Source: an uncultured Eubacteriales bacterium (GTDB lineage: Bacteria > Bacillota > Clostridia > Oscillospirales > Oscillospiraceae). From it: 45,743 nucleotides of DNA. The stretch spans positions 1-45,743 of the forward strand of contig UQGJ01000015.1 of assembly GCA_900540545.1 (NCBI GenBank), given 5' to 3'. How positions within the stretch are numbered: the first letter of the stretch is position 1; each line of letters opens with the position of its first letter. The translations under genes and the position numbers were made by a program. Below are positions 32,671 to 40,143 of this stretch, piece after piece. The notes under the pieces were generated by a model. It saw only the letters and a program-made list of their open reading frames with translations. It was not told where the DNA came from and did no database searches.

Positions 32671-33597
32671 ATGGCTATTCAGTCTGTTTTTGTCATCAGC
32701 GACCAGACCTCGGCTCTGGCCGAGCTGTGCGGGGGCATGAAGCCCCTGGCCGCGTCCGTCACCGCCGTCATGTTCGGCGATGAGGCTCTCGCCAAGGAGG
32801 CCGCCTCCTGCGGCGCGGACAAGCTCATCTACTGCCCCGTGAGCGCCGACGGCGCCCCCGAGGATTACGCCAAGGCCATCGCGGCCGAGGTCAAGAAGGT
32901 CTCCGGCGCCTTCGTGGTGCTGCACAACAGCATCCGGGGCCGCTGCCTGGCCGGTAAGCTGGGCGTCTATCTGGACTGCGCCGTCCTCACCACCGTCAGC
33001 GAGCTCACCGCCGAGGGCGACGGGGTGGTCTGCCACCGCATGGTCTACGGCGGCACCGCCCAGAGCAGCGTGGCCTTCACCACCCCCTACGCCGTGATTA
33101 CCATGAACGGCGGGGTGTTCGGCGACGTGGCCGCCCTGCCCGCCACCACCGACATTACCGCCATTTCCGGCGGGCCCGAGGGGACCCTGAAGCGGGTGGC
33201 CCGCAACGAAAAGACCGAGACCGCCGTGAATCTGGCGGTGGCCAAGCGCATTGTGGACGTGGGCCGCGGTCTGGCCGCCGAGGAGGACCTGGAGATGATG
33301 CGCAAGTTGGCCTCTACCCTGGAGGCCGAGGTGGGCTGCTCCCGCCCCGTGGCCGAGAACAACAAGTGGCTGCCCAAGGCGGTCTACATGGGCGTCACCG
33401 GCGTGCAGGTCAAGCCCGAGCTGTGCATGTCCATCGGCGTGTCCGGCCAGGTCCAGCACATCGCGGGCATCAACAAATCCCGGGTCATTGTGGCCATCAA
33501 CAAGGACAAGGACGCCCCCATCTTCAAGAACGCCGACTTCGGCGTGGTGGGCGACCTGTACAAGGTGGTCCCCGCCCTCATCGAGAAGCTCTCCTAA
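32671..33597 (+). CDS. fixB: Electron transfer flavoprotein alpha subunit, FixB type
   Basis: 308 residues. The FAD domain at the C-terminus is complete: CSRPVAENNKWLP, GVQVKPELCMSIGVSGQVQH, VIVAINKDKDAPIFKNADFG and VVGDLYKVVPALIEKL. YGGTAQSSVAFTTPYAVIT matches the FixB-type middle. No added ferredoxin domain, so a plain ETF alpha. It forms a heterodimer with FixA. AAGGAGG precedes the ATG. fixC and fixX, present in E. coli, are not in the window; electrons would have to enter from another donor, perhaps directly from an acyl-CoA dehydrogenase or from ferredoxin/NADH. Confidence 0.94.
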   Translation: MAIQSVFVISDQTSALAELCGGMKPLAASVTAVMFGDEALAKEAASCGADKLIYCPVSADGAPEDYAKAIAAEVKKVSGAFVVLHNSIRGRCLAGKLGVYLDCAVLTTVSELTAEGDGVVCHRMVYGGTAQSSVAFTTPYAVITMNGGVFGDVAALPATTDITAISGGPEGTLKRVARNEKTETAVNLAVAKRIVDVGRGLAAEEDLEMMRKLASTLEAEVGCSRPVAENNKWLPKAVYMGVTGVQVKPELCMSIGVSGQVQHIAGINKSRVIVAINKDKDAPIFKNADFGVVGDLYKVVPALIEKLS

Positions 33598-33626
33598 AAA
33601 ACGTTCTGTTTCCATAGAAATAAAAA

Positions 33627-33660
33627 TTCAGGTGGCAAAGCATCCGCTTTGCCACCTGAA
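33627..33660. terminator. Perfect hairpin after fixB
   Basis: TTCAGGTGGCAAAG-CATCCG-CTTTGCCACCTGAA, 14-bp arms, between fixB and the ligase gene. The T-run lies only on the minus side, so on the plus strand it may attenuate rather than end transcription. Confidence 0.65.
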
Positions 33661-33702
33661 TCCCTATTGTATGGTCCTTTTTGAAGGAGCGAGAGAAAGA
33701 GT

Positions 33703-35250
33703 ATGACAGACATTGTGGGCAGCCGTACCCTGCGCAGCCAGTGGGACGAGACCGTACGGTGCTACGCCGGGAACACCTTTTTGGAATATGTCACCCGCCA
33801 GGACCAGTGGAGCGCCTGGACCTACGCCCAGTTCGACGCCCTGGTGAAGCGGTGCGCCAACTACTTCCTGGAGCTGGGCGTGGCGCCGGGGGAGCTGGTG
33901 GCCCTGCACCTGCACAACCGGCCGGAATATCTGGTCTGCTGGCTGGCTCTGGCCCAAATCGGCGCGGTGTCCGTGCCCCTGAACGAGCACTACCGCCTGT
34001 ACGAGAGCACCCACGCCCTCACCACCTGCGGCGTCCGGCGCATCATCGTGGAGCCGGACATCCTGGACATGTACCTGGAGCACCGGCAGGAGCTGGGGCT
34101 GGAGACCATCCTCCTCACCGGCGGCGTCAGCGACGCGCCGGGGGTCCTCTCCCTGGAGGAGGGGATGGCCCGCCAGAGCGCCGAGCTGGGGGAGGACCGC
34201 CCGGTATCCGGGGAGGACATGGCGGTCATCCTGTTCACCTCCGGCACCACAAGCCACCCCAAGGGGGCCGTCTACACCCACTGCAACGTGGTCTACGGCG
34301 GGCTGGTCCACGTCCAGCAGATGGGCATGGACGAGGGGGACCGGTTTTTGAGCTGTATGCCCTGCTACCACATGGACTTCCAGGAGATGGCGGCCATGCC
34401 CTGTATCTGCACCGGTTCCACCCTCATCATGGTGGAGCATTACAGCGCCCGCCGGTTCTGGGGCCAGGTCTGCCGCTACAAGGCCAACTTCACCGACACC
34501 ATGTCCATCATGAACCGCACCATGATGCTCCAGCCCGTCCAGCCCTGGGAGCGGGACCACAGCCTGAAACAGATCTACTTCTCCATGGGCCTCAGCGACG
34601 AGGAGAAGGAGCGGTTCGAGACCCGGTTCCGGGTGAAGCTGCTGAACTCCTACGGCATGACCGAGACAGTGTCCGGCGTGACCTGCGCTCCCCTGTTTGG
34701 GGACAAGCGCTGGCCCTCGGTGGGCCGGGCGGCCCTGTCCTATGAGATCAAAATCATCGACTGCCAGGGGGAGGAGGTCCCGCCGGGAGAGCTGGGGGAG
34801 ATCTGCGTCCACGGCGTGCCGGGGCGGAGCATCGTGTCCGGCTACTACCGGGACCCGGAGGCCACCGCCCAGCTCCTGGACGCCGACGGCTGGCTCCACT
34901 CCGGCGACCGGGGCTACCTGGACGCCGACGGCTACCTCTACTTTGTGGACCGCTGGGGCAACATGATCAAGCGCTCCGGGGAGAACGTGAGCAGCCTGGA
35001 GGTGGAGTGCGTCCTCACCTCCCACCCCAAAATCGCCGACGCCGCCGTGGTGGGGGTCCCGGACCCCATCCGGGACGAGGCCGTGAAGGCCATCGTCCAG
35101 CCGGTGGCCGGGGAGATATTGACCGCCCAGGAGGTCATGGATTACTGCGCAGCCCGGCTGGCCAAGTTCAAGGTACCCACCATTGTGGAGTTCGTCACCG
35201 AGTTTCCCAGGACGGCCACGGGGAAAATCAAGAAGCAGATGTTGAAGTAG
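33703..35250 (+). CDS. CaiC-like acyl-CoA ligase (crotonobetaine/carnitine-CoA ligase type)
   Basis: 515 residues, about the length of CaiC (517). AMP-forming ligase: P-loop ILFTSGTTSHPKGAVYTH, YHMDFQEMAAM, LLNSYGMTETVSGV, HSGDRGYLDADGYLYFVDRW, GNMIKRSGENVSSLEVE and the C-terminal TATGKIKKQMLK with the adenylation Lys. EHYSARRFWGQVCRYKANFT is close to the same stretch of E. coli CaiC, as I recall it. It primes the pathway by making the first acyl-CoA with ATP and CoA; the CoA-transferase then recycles CoA. AAGGAG is 13 bases before the ATG. It follows fixB by 105 bp, with a hairpin between. Confidence 0.9.
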   Translation: MTDIVGSRTLRSQWDETVRCYAGNTFLEYVTRQDQWSAWTYAQFDALVKRCANYFLELGVAPGELVALHLHNRPEYLVCWLALAQIGAVSVPLNEHYRLYESTHALTTCGVRRIIVEPDILDMYLEHRQELGLETILLTGGVSDAPGVLSLEEGMARQSAELGEDRPVSGEDMAVILFTSGTTSHPKGAVYTHCNVVYGGLVHVQQMGMDEGDRFLSCMPCYHMDFQEMAAMPCICTGSTLIMVEHYSARRFWGQVCRYKANFTDTMSIMNRTMMLQPVQPWERDHSLKQIYFSMGLSDEEKERFETRFRVKLLNSYGMTETVSGVTCAPLFGDKRWPSVGRAALSYEIKIIDCQGEEVPPGELGEICVHGVPGRSIVSGYYRDPEATAQLLDADGWLHSGDRGYLDADGYLYFVDRWGNMIKRSGENVSSLEVECVLTSHPKIADAAVVGVPDPIRDEAVKAIVQPVAGEILTAQEVMDYCAARLAKFKVPTIVEFVTEFPRTATGKIKKQMLK

Positions 35251-36024
35251 GAGGGGCCCCCTCCGGGGGCGTCGCCTCCGGCGGGGGTCCTCTTTCTCAT
35301 TTGAGAAAGAGGAGGTCAAGAAAACCAGGGCTTCGGCCCTAGACCCAGGGGTGGCGCAAACGGGGGCGCGAGGTTGAAACCGGCTTGAGGGGACGAGTCG
35401 GCCTTTCCGCTTCTGCCCCGGCCGTTACGGCCTATCACGCGGTTGTTCACCCCCATGCGCTGGCGCGGCGCACGCCTACCTTGGTGATGCCCGGCAAGGC
35501 GGGTATAGGGACGGCGGGCGGCCGCAAGGGCCGCCCCTACGGGGGCGTGTGGGGTGGCTGGCGCATGGCGGGCCGAGGTCGTCCCGCCCCACATGTTTGA
35601 GGGAACGGGGGATGCGGATTGCCACACCAGTCTGCGGACTGGTTCGCAATGACAGGGACGGGAGACGGGAGCTGGGCGGCCGCAAGAGCCGCCCCTACGG
35701 CGGAAGCCGAAGGTCAGTTGTAGGGGCCGCCCTCTGTGGCGGCCCGTGCAGATTGGCAATGGGCGGAGGGCCGATTCAAAAACGCTTTAACCAATGGTGG
35801 CCTGTTTGCACCAAGTAAAACGCAACTACTCACAAGTTATGCCGGGTCATATGCCGAGGGGCGATAGCCGGAGTAGTTCCGGCGCCAGACCGATACGAGC
35901 TGTAACGGCTTTCTGGTCTTGCCATCCATCGAGAACCGTACCGCCGCCAGGACGTACCCCTGGTTTTCTTTCGGTTCCCTTTCTGAAACCAGAAAGGGAA
36001 CCCGCCGGAGGCCGCCGCCTCCAG
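35251..36024. repeat. Composite repeat element with terminal inverted repeats
   Basis: About 0.75 kb between the convergent ligase and cysteine-desulfidase genes; no gene. Left end (35271-35330): TCCTCTTTCTC/GAGAAAGAGGA hairpin then GAAAACCAGGG. Right end (35956-36022): CCCTGGTTTTCTTTCGG then CCCTTTCTG/CAGAAAGGG hairpin then CGCCGGAGGC. The ends are inverted copies of each other. Inside are the GCCGTTACGGCCTA module, the GGGCGGCCGCAAGGGCC module, a 39-bp dyad (35616-35654) and a module running from CGTGCAGATTGGCAATGGGC through CGATACGAGCTGTAACGGCT. The same arrangement in reverse lies at 45031-45743. Confidence 0.8.
35616..35654 (+). repeat. 39-bp dyad repeat, copy 8
   Basis: Same family, embedded in the composite element. 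Confidence 0.85.
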
Positions 36025-37317
36025 TTAGATGCGCTGGTCCTTATCCATCATAATGTCCAGAATCGTCCGGTCGGTCTCCAGCATGCCGGGGACGCTGACC
36101 CGGCCCATGTTGCGGATGGCCTGCTCCGGGGTGGCGGCGCAGATGCCGTCGGTGGCCTGGAGCGTCACGCCAGACACGGCCAGATTGGCGCACATCATGG
36201 CCGCGTTGGTGGCGGTGGCCAGTTTCAGGGCGCAGCCGATCTTGCCGCCGTCGCAGATCATGCCAGTGAGGTTGCCGCTCATGTTGACGATGGCGCTGCC
36301 GATTTCCGCGTCCCCGCCCCCCAGGAGCCACACCATGGCCGCCGCCGCGGCGGTGGCCGCAGACACGCCGCAGCCGCAGGTGGCGGAGAGCTTGCCGGTG
36401 TAGAGCTTGATATAGACGTTCAGGGCGTGGGAGAAGGCCAGGGCCTTGACCAGCTGTTCCCGGCTGGAGCCCAGGTGCCGGGCCAGCTCGGCCACGGGGA
36501 TGATGGCGGTGATGCCGTGGTTGCCGCTGCCCGCGCTGGACATGACGGCGTAGGGGCAGCCGGACATGCGCCCCTCGGCACTGCTGGCCACCCGGACCAT
36601 GGTGCGGCTGATGAGGCTGTCGCCCAGGGCGTCGGGGTTGAGCTGGCCCCGGAGGGCCCCGGCCAGGCCAATGCCCAGGTCGTGGTCCAGGCCGTAGTCG
36701 GCCAGGGTCTCGTTCATGTCCACGCCCTCCAGCAGGAAGGCCAGCTCGTCCTCGCCGCAGGCGTCCACCAGGGCGCGGAGCTCGGCCACCGTCATGGGCT
36801 GGAGCTTGGCGTGGAGCTCATCCTGACCGCCGGTGGAGAAGGGCTTGTCCACCAGGACTTCGTTGTTGCGCTTGGTGAAGACGATGTTGGAGTGGGTGTT
36901 GCGAATCTCGCTGATGCCGATGCCGGCGGTGGTGATGACCTCGGCCCGGGCGTAGAGCTGGGCTTCGTCGTGCTTGATCATCACGATGACGTGGCGGTCC
37001 TCCACCAGCTTGACGGCGGCGGCCCCCACAGACTGGTCGATGTCCTCCAGAAGCTGGAGGCCCTTCTCCGGGTTGGACAGGCAGGCCCCCAGGGCGGCGG
37101 CGTATTTCAGGCCCACCCGGTCGAAGCCGGGGATGCCCACGCTCATGCCATTTTTATAGATGCCGGGGTTGACCTCCATTTTGATGGAGACGATGTCGCC
37201 GCCGATGGCCCGGTGGGCGTCGGCGGCGGCCAGGGCCACGCAGACCGGCTCGGTACAGCCCAGGGCGGGCACCACCTCCTGGTGGAGCAGGGTCAGCAGT
37301 TCTTCTTTATTCAGCAT
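36025..37317 (-). CDS. L-cysteine desulfidase (UPF0597/CyuA-CdsB family)
   Basis: 430 residues. Iron-sulfur enzyme that splits L-cysteine to pyruvate, ammonia and sulfide. Family Cys motifs: PALGCTEPVCVALAAADAHR (Cys21), SATCGCGVSAATAAAAA and MICDGGKIGCALKLATA; these supply the [4Fe-4S] ligands in characterised relatives. Also NPGIYKNGMSVGIPG and SSAGSGNHGITAIIPVAEL. ATG at 37317 has AGGAGG 7 bases upstream. A perfect sigma-54 promoter on the same strand lies at 37433-37449, and the divergent gene encodes a sigma-54 activator, so expression is probably induced by cysteine through that protein. The family also resembles serine dehydratase alpha chains, but the GCTEP/CGCG set favours the desulfidase. 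Confidence 0.92.
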   Translation of the reverse strand: MLNKEELLTLLHQEVVPALGCTEPVCVALAAADAHRAIGGDIVSIKMEVNPGIYKNGMSVGIPGFDRVGLKYAAALGACLSNPEKGLQLLEDIDQSVGAAAVKLVEDRHVIVMIKHDEAQLYARAEVITTAGIGISEIRNTHSNIVFTKRNNEVLVDKPFSTGGQDELHAKLQPMTVAELRALVDACGEDELAFLLEGVDMNETLADYGLDHDLGIGLAGALRGQLNPDALGDSLISRTMVRVASSAEGRMSGCPYAVMSSAGSGNHGITAIIPVAELARHLGSSREQLVKALAFSHALNVYIKLYTGKLSATCGCGVSAATAAAAAMVWLLGGGDAEIGSAIVNMSGNLTGMICDGGKIGCALKLATATNAAMMCANLAVSGVTLQATDGICAATPEQAIRNMGRVSVPGMLETDRTILDIMMDKDQRI

Positions 37318-37359
37318 GATGGTTCCTCCTATCTGAAATAGAACGGGCGGCGAGGGGGC

Positions 37360-37412
37360 GTTCCCCTCATCCGCCCCAGTGTGCGCACTGGGGCACCTTC
37401 CTCCGGGGGATG
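37360..37412. repeat. TTCCCCTCATCCG...CACCTTCCTCC repeat in a sigma-54 leader
   Basis: CCCCAGTG-TGCG-CACTGGGG stem between CCCTCATCCG and CACCTTCCTCCGGGGGA, related to 8680-8737. It falls in the transcribed leader of the desulfidase gene, just downstream of the sigma-54 start site. Confidence 0.7.
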
Positions 37413-37432
37413 GCTGGGTGCTCTGAATATCA

Positions 37433-37449
37433 AGCAAGGGACGTGCCAA
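37433..37449 (-). promoter_or_regulatory. Sigma-54 promoter of the cysteine desulfidase gene
   Basis: Minus strand TTGGCACG-TCCC-TTGCT. The -24 GG and -12 GC are separated by exactly 10 bases and the match to the consensus TTGGCACG-N4-TTGCW is complete. Transcription should start near 37422 and run into 37317. Confidence 0.92.
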
Positions 37450-37467
37450 GTCGAAACCGGGGAAAAA

Positions 37468-37480
37468 CAGGTTGAACCTG
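37468..37480. promoter_or_regulatory. Palindrome CAGGTTGAACCTG
   Basis: 6-bp arms around one base, about 50 bp upstream of the sigma-54 start site. Possible helper-protein site. Confidence 0.45.
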
Positions 37481-37512
37481 GACGGAAAATCTGTTAAATT
37501 GGTTTTATAAAA

Positions 37513-37525
37513 TGGTCAATGACCA
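37513..37525. promoter_or_regulatory. Candidate activator site TGGTCA-A-TGACCA
   Basis: Perfect palindrome about 95 bp upstream of the desulfidase start site, where sigma-54 activators bind, and just upstream of the activator gene's own start (TATAAA at 37506-37511 overlaps). It can serve both activation of the divergent gene and autoregulation. Related half-sites lie at 39574-39610. Confidence 0.7.
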
Positions 37526-37543
37526 ATTTGGAGGGACGCGGCT

Positions 37544-39589
37544 GTGGAGAAGAAGAAAATTTCGGTCATCGCCCTGGACCCCAGGGCGGGGGAATCCTAC
37601 GGGCGGGACATCCGGGGGCTGTTCGGGGACGTGGCGGAGGTGGCGGTCTTTTCCGTCATGGACGGCTCGGCCATGGGGGTGCTGGACCGGGCGGACCTGT
37701 TCGTGGCCTCCACCGACGCCTACGGCTCGGCGGAGGAGCTGGCCCGGCACGTGCCCATGGACGCCCAGACCATGGCGGTGGAGGCGTCCTTCCGGTGGAG
37801 CGACCTGCAGAAGCTGAAGGAGATCCCGGCGGGGAGCAAGGTGCTGTTCGTCAACATGACCGAGACCATGGCCCGGGAGGCCATCGCCCAGCTGGAGCAG
37901 TTCGGCATCACCCACGTCCACTGGATGCCCTTCTATCCGGGGGCCAGGCTGGAGGAGCCGGTGCCCGTGGCCGTGACCCCGGATGAGCTGCGCTACGTGC
38001 CCCAGGGGGTGGAGACCGTCATCGACCTGGGCCAGCGGGCCTGCACCTCCGGCATGATGATCGAGATCGCCCTCCGCCTGGGGCTGGAACGGCTGCTGGA
38101 GACGGCCCCCTTCCAGGACTATTTCCGCTCCATCGCCACCAGCAATTACAGCTTTGACCAGATGTTCGCCCGGTCGGTCCGGCTGGAGAGCCAGTTCCAC
38201 ATCCTGATGGAGAGCCTGGAGGACGGGGTGGTGGGCGTCAACGAGAAGGGGGAGGTCTTCGCCTGCAACAGCCGGGCGGAGGAGATCACCCGGGCCAGCG
38301 CCCCGCTGGTCATGGGAAAGCCGGGGGAGAAGGTCTTCCCCTACGTGCCCTTCGGCCAATGCCTGCGGGAGAAGGAGCGGGTGCCCGCCCGAGTGGTCCG
38401 GGTCAACGGCGTCAACGTCAGCGTGACGGTGGTGCCGGTGATGCGGCAGGAGGCGTGCATCGGGGCCTTCGCCATCCTCCAGAAGTTCAACGAGGTGGAG
38501 GCCCGGCAGAGCGAGCTGCGCAGCCAGCTCTTCCGCAAGGGCCACTACGCCAAGTACGGCTTTGAGGACGTGGTGGGGGAGTCGGAGGCCATTTTGCGGA
38601 CCAAGGAGGTCCTGGAGCGGATGGCCCGCAGCGAGAGCCCGGTGCTCCTCATCGGGGAGACGGGCACGGGCAAGGAGCTGTTCGCCCACGCCGTCCACCG
38701 GGCCTCCCGGCGGCGGGAGGGGCCCTTTGTCGCCATCAACGTGGCCGCCTTCCCGGAAAATCTGCTGGAGAGCGAGCTGTTCGGCTACGAGGAGGGGGCC
38801 TTCACCGGGGCCAAGAAGGGGGGCAAGCCCGGCCTGTTTGAGTTCTCCCACCGGGGGACCCTCTTTCTGGACGAGGTGGAGGGCATGTCCCCGGCCCTCC
38901 AGGTGAAGCTGCTGCGGGTCCTCCAGGAGCGGGAGGTCATGCGGGTGGGGGGCAACCGCATCATCAGCGTGGACGTGCGCATCGTGGCCGCCACCAATGA
39001 GTCCTTGGAGGGGCTGGTGGAGGAGGGGACCTTTCGGAAGGACCTCTACTACCGGCTGAACACCCTGCCGGTGGCCATCCCGCCCCTGTCCCGGCGGGGG
39101 GACGACGTGTTCCTGCTGCTGGAGCATTTCCGGGCGGAGCTGGGGGGGACCTTCCGCCTGTCCGGGCCGGTGCGGGACTTTTTGAAGGGCTATGACTGGC
39201 CGGGGAACATCCGGGAGCTGCGCAACGTGGTGGAATACTTCATCTTTACGGGGCACGACCCCATCACCCTGGACGACCTGCCCCCCACGGTACTCCACGG
39301 GGGACGGCCCCGGTCCGGGCCCGCCGGGGCGGAGGACCGGGGGGCGTCCGGGGCGGCCTGGTTCGTGCTGGAACAGCTCTATCAGGCGTCGGAGGAAGGG
39401 GTCTCCGTGGGCCGGGAAAAGCTGCTGCAAAAGGCTCGGGAAGAGCACATCCCCCTGTCCCAAAAGGAGGTCCGGGACCTGCTGGCCGAGTTGGCCGGGA
39501 AGGGACTGGTCAAGGTGGGAAAGGGAAGAGGGGGCAGCAGGCTGACGCTGGAGGGGAGGAGAAGGATGGAAAGTGGTCAAATGGAGTGA
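37544..39589 (+). CDS. Sigma-54-dependent transcriptional activator
   Basis: 681 residues. The N-terminal ~190 residues (ISVIALDPRAGESYGRDIRG...) are a sensory region I do not recognise; a PAS-like domain follows (~215-320: LMESLEDGVVGVNEKGEVFA). The AAA+ core (~345-575) has Walker A GETGTGKE (~371), the sigma-54 contact loop GAFTGA (~418), Walker B TLFLDEVEGM, and the arginine-finger region FRKDLYYRLN. The C-terminal ~80 residues look like a winged helix (LLQKAREEHIPLSQKEVRDL) rather than a Fis-type HTH. Start GTG 37544 has GGAGGG 8 bases upstream. Sigma-54 promoters on both sides and repeated TGGTCA sites make it the local activator, similar in role to what I recall for CdsR/CdsB in Clostridioides difficile. 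Confidence 0.95.
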   Translation: MEKKKISVIALDPRAGESYGRDIRGLFGDVAEVAVFSVMDGSAMGVLDRADLFVASTDAYGSAEELARHVPMDAQTMAVEASFRWSDLQKLKEIPAGSKVLFVNMTETMAREAIAQLEQFGITHVHWMPFYPGARLEEPVPVAVTPDELRYVPQGVETVIDLGQRACTSGMMIEIALRLGLERLLETAPFQDYFRSIATSNYSFDQMFARSVRLESQFHILMESLEDGVVGVNEKGEVFACNSRAEEITRASAPLVMGKPGEKVFPYVPFGQCLREKERVPARVVRVNGVNVSVTVVPVMRQEACIGAFAILQKFNEVEARQSELRSQLFRKGHYAKYGFEDVVGESEAILRTKEVLERMARSESPVLLIGETGTGKELFAHAVHRASRRREGPFVAINVAAFPENLLESELFGYEEGAFTGAKKGGKPGLFEFSHRGTLFLDEVEGMSPALQVKLLRVLQEREVMRVGGNRIISVDVRIVAATNESLEGLVEEGTFRKDLYYRLNTLPVAIPPLSRRGDDVFLLLEHFRAELGGTFRLSGPVRDFLKGYDWPGNIRELRNVVEYFIFTGHDPITLDDLPPTVLHGGRPRSGPAGAEDRGASGAAWFVLEQLYQASEEGVSVGREKLLQKAREEHIPLSQKEVRDLLAELAGKGLVKVGKGRGGSRLTLEGRRRMESGQME

Positions 39590-39610
39590 TTGTTTGACCT
39601 GATTGACCAA
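39574..39610. promoter_or_regulatory. Cluster of TGGTCA/TGACCA half-sites at the activator gene 3' end
   Basis: TGGTCAAA (39574-39581), TTTGACC (39593-39599) and TTGACCAA (39603-39610). The first two form an inverted repeat with 7-bp arms. They match the site at 37513-37525. The first overlaps the last codons of the activator. They lie about 480 bp upstream of the 40083 promoter. Confidence 0.65.
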
Positions 39611-39625
39611 ATATCAATGAAGAGT

Positions 39626-40080
39626 GAATTGAGAATGGATAATTGACAATTGATAATTTCGCCTGCGGGCGGGACGGGGATAATGCAGAATGCAGGAATG
39701 CAGAATGCAGAATGACGCCCACGGGGCGGGACGGGGGTAGGGCTGCCGAGGGCGGCGGTCCCCACAGATAGGACAGGGGAAGGCGGATTGCCGCACCAGC
39801 CTGCGGGGCCCCGCTCCCGTTGGTCGCGTGGTGCCCTCCGGCCCGCTGCTACGCAGCCCAGTTCGCAATGACGGGGGGCGGGCGGCCTTTGCGGCCGCCC
39901 GTGCTGACGGGCAATGGGCATTACGCTCATTCAAAAACGCCCGACTGCGTAAGATTAGGGGGCCCCGGCGGGCCGCCGTTCAGGCCCGCCGGGGAGCGGA
40001 GGAGCAAGGGAATGAAGCGGATGTCCGGCGCAGCCGGACGCAGCGGAATGGACTTTGCGACGACGCCGCCGGAGGCAAAA
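39626..40080. repeat. Repeat block between activator gene and C-S lyase promoter
   Basis: No gene. It has the AT-rich module (39626-39680), a tandem-like GCAGAATGCAGGAATGCAGAATG stretch near 39683-39714 leading into a second GGGGCGGGACGGGG, an expanded dyad (39785-39872), and a CCGGCGGGCC/GGCCCGCCGG hairpin near 39965-39993. The last 80 bp before 40083 are unrelated to the repeats. Confidence 0.75.
39785..39872 (+). repeat. Expanded variant of the dyad repeat (about 88 bp)
   Basis: Begins GGATTGCCGCACCAGCCTGC and ends CCCAGTTCGCAATGACG like the 39-bp copies, but the loop is enlarged by ~50 bp that itself contains GCGGGGCCCCGC and CGGCCCGCTGC segments. Confidence 0.8.
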
Positions 40081-40082
40081 AG

Positions 40083-40099
40083 TTGGCACGGTAGTTGCA
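40083..40099 (+). promoter_or_regulatory. Sigma-54 promoter of the C-S lyase/glutaredoxin genes
   Basis: TTGGCACG-GTAG-TTGCA, a full match to the -24/-12 consensus with 10 bases between GG and GC. The start site would be near 40110, leaving a ~33-base leader with AAAGGAAA before the ATG at 40144. Confidence 0.92.
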
Positions 40100-40143
40100 A
40101 TATATAAGGCCACCAACCCAAAGATAGAAAGGAAACGACCGCC

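Noticed and set aside
33627..33660. Riboswitch or leader element before the ligase gene
   Set aside because: It is a simple perfect hairpin without the multi-stem layout of any riboswitch class I know.
25305..35250. Bile-acid 7-dehydroxylation (bai) operon
   Set aside because: CoA-transferases and a ligase are present, but there is no BaiE-type dehydratase and no BaiCD/BaiH flavoprotein, and the similarity is to Cai/Fix proteins.
25305..35250. Firm naming of the genes as caiABCD
   Set aside because: The CaiT carrier, CaiE and FixCX are missing, one CoA-transferase lacks the nucleophile, and substrate cannot be read from sequence; names were left empty except fixA and fixB.
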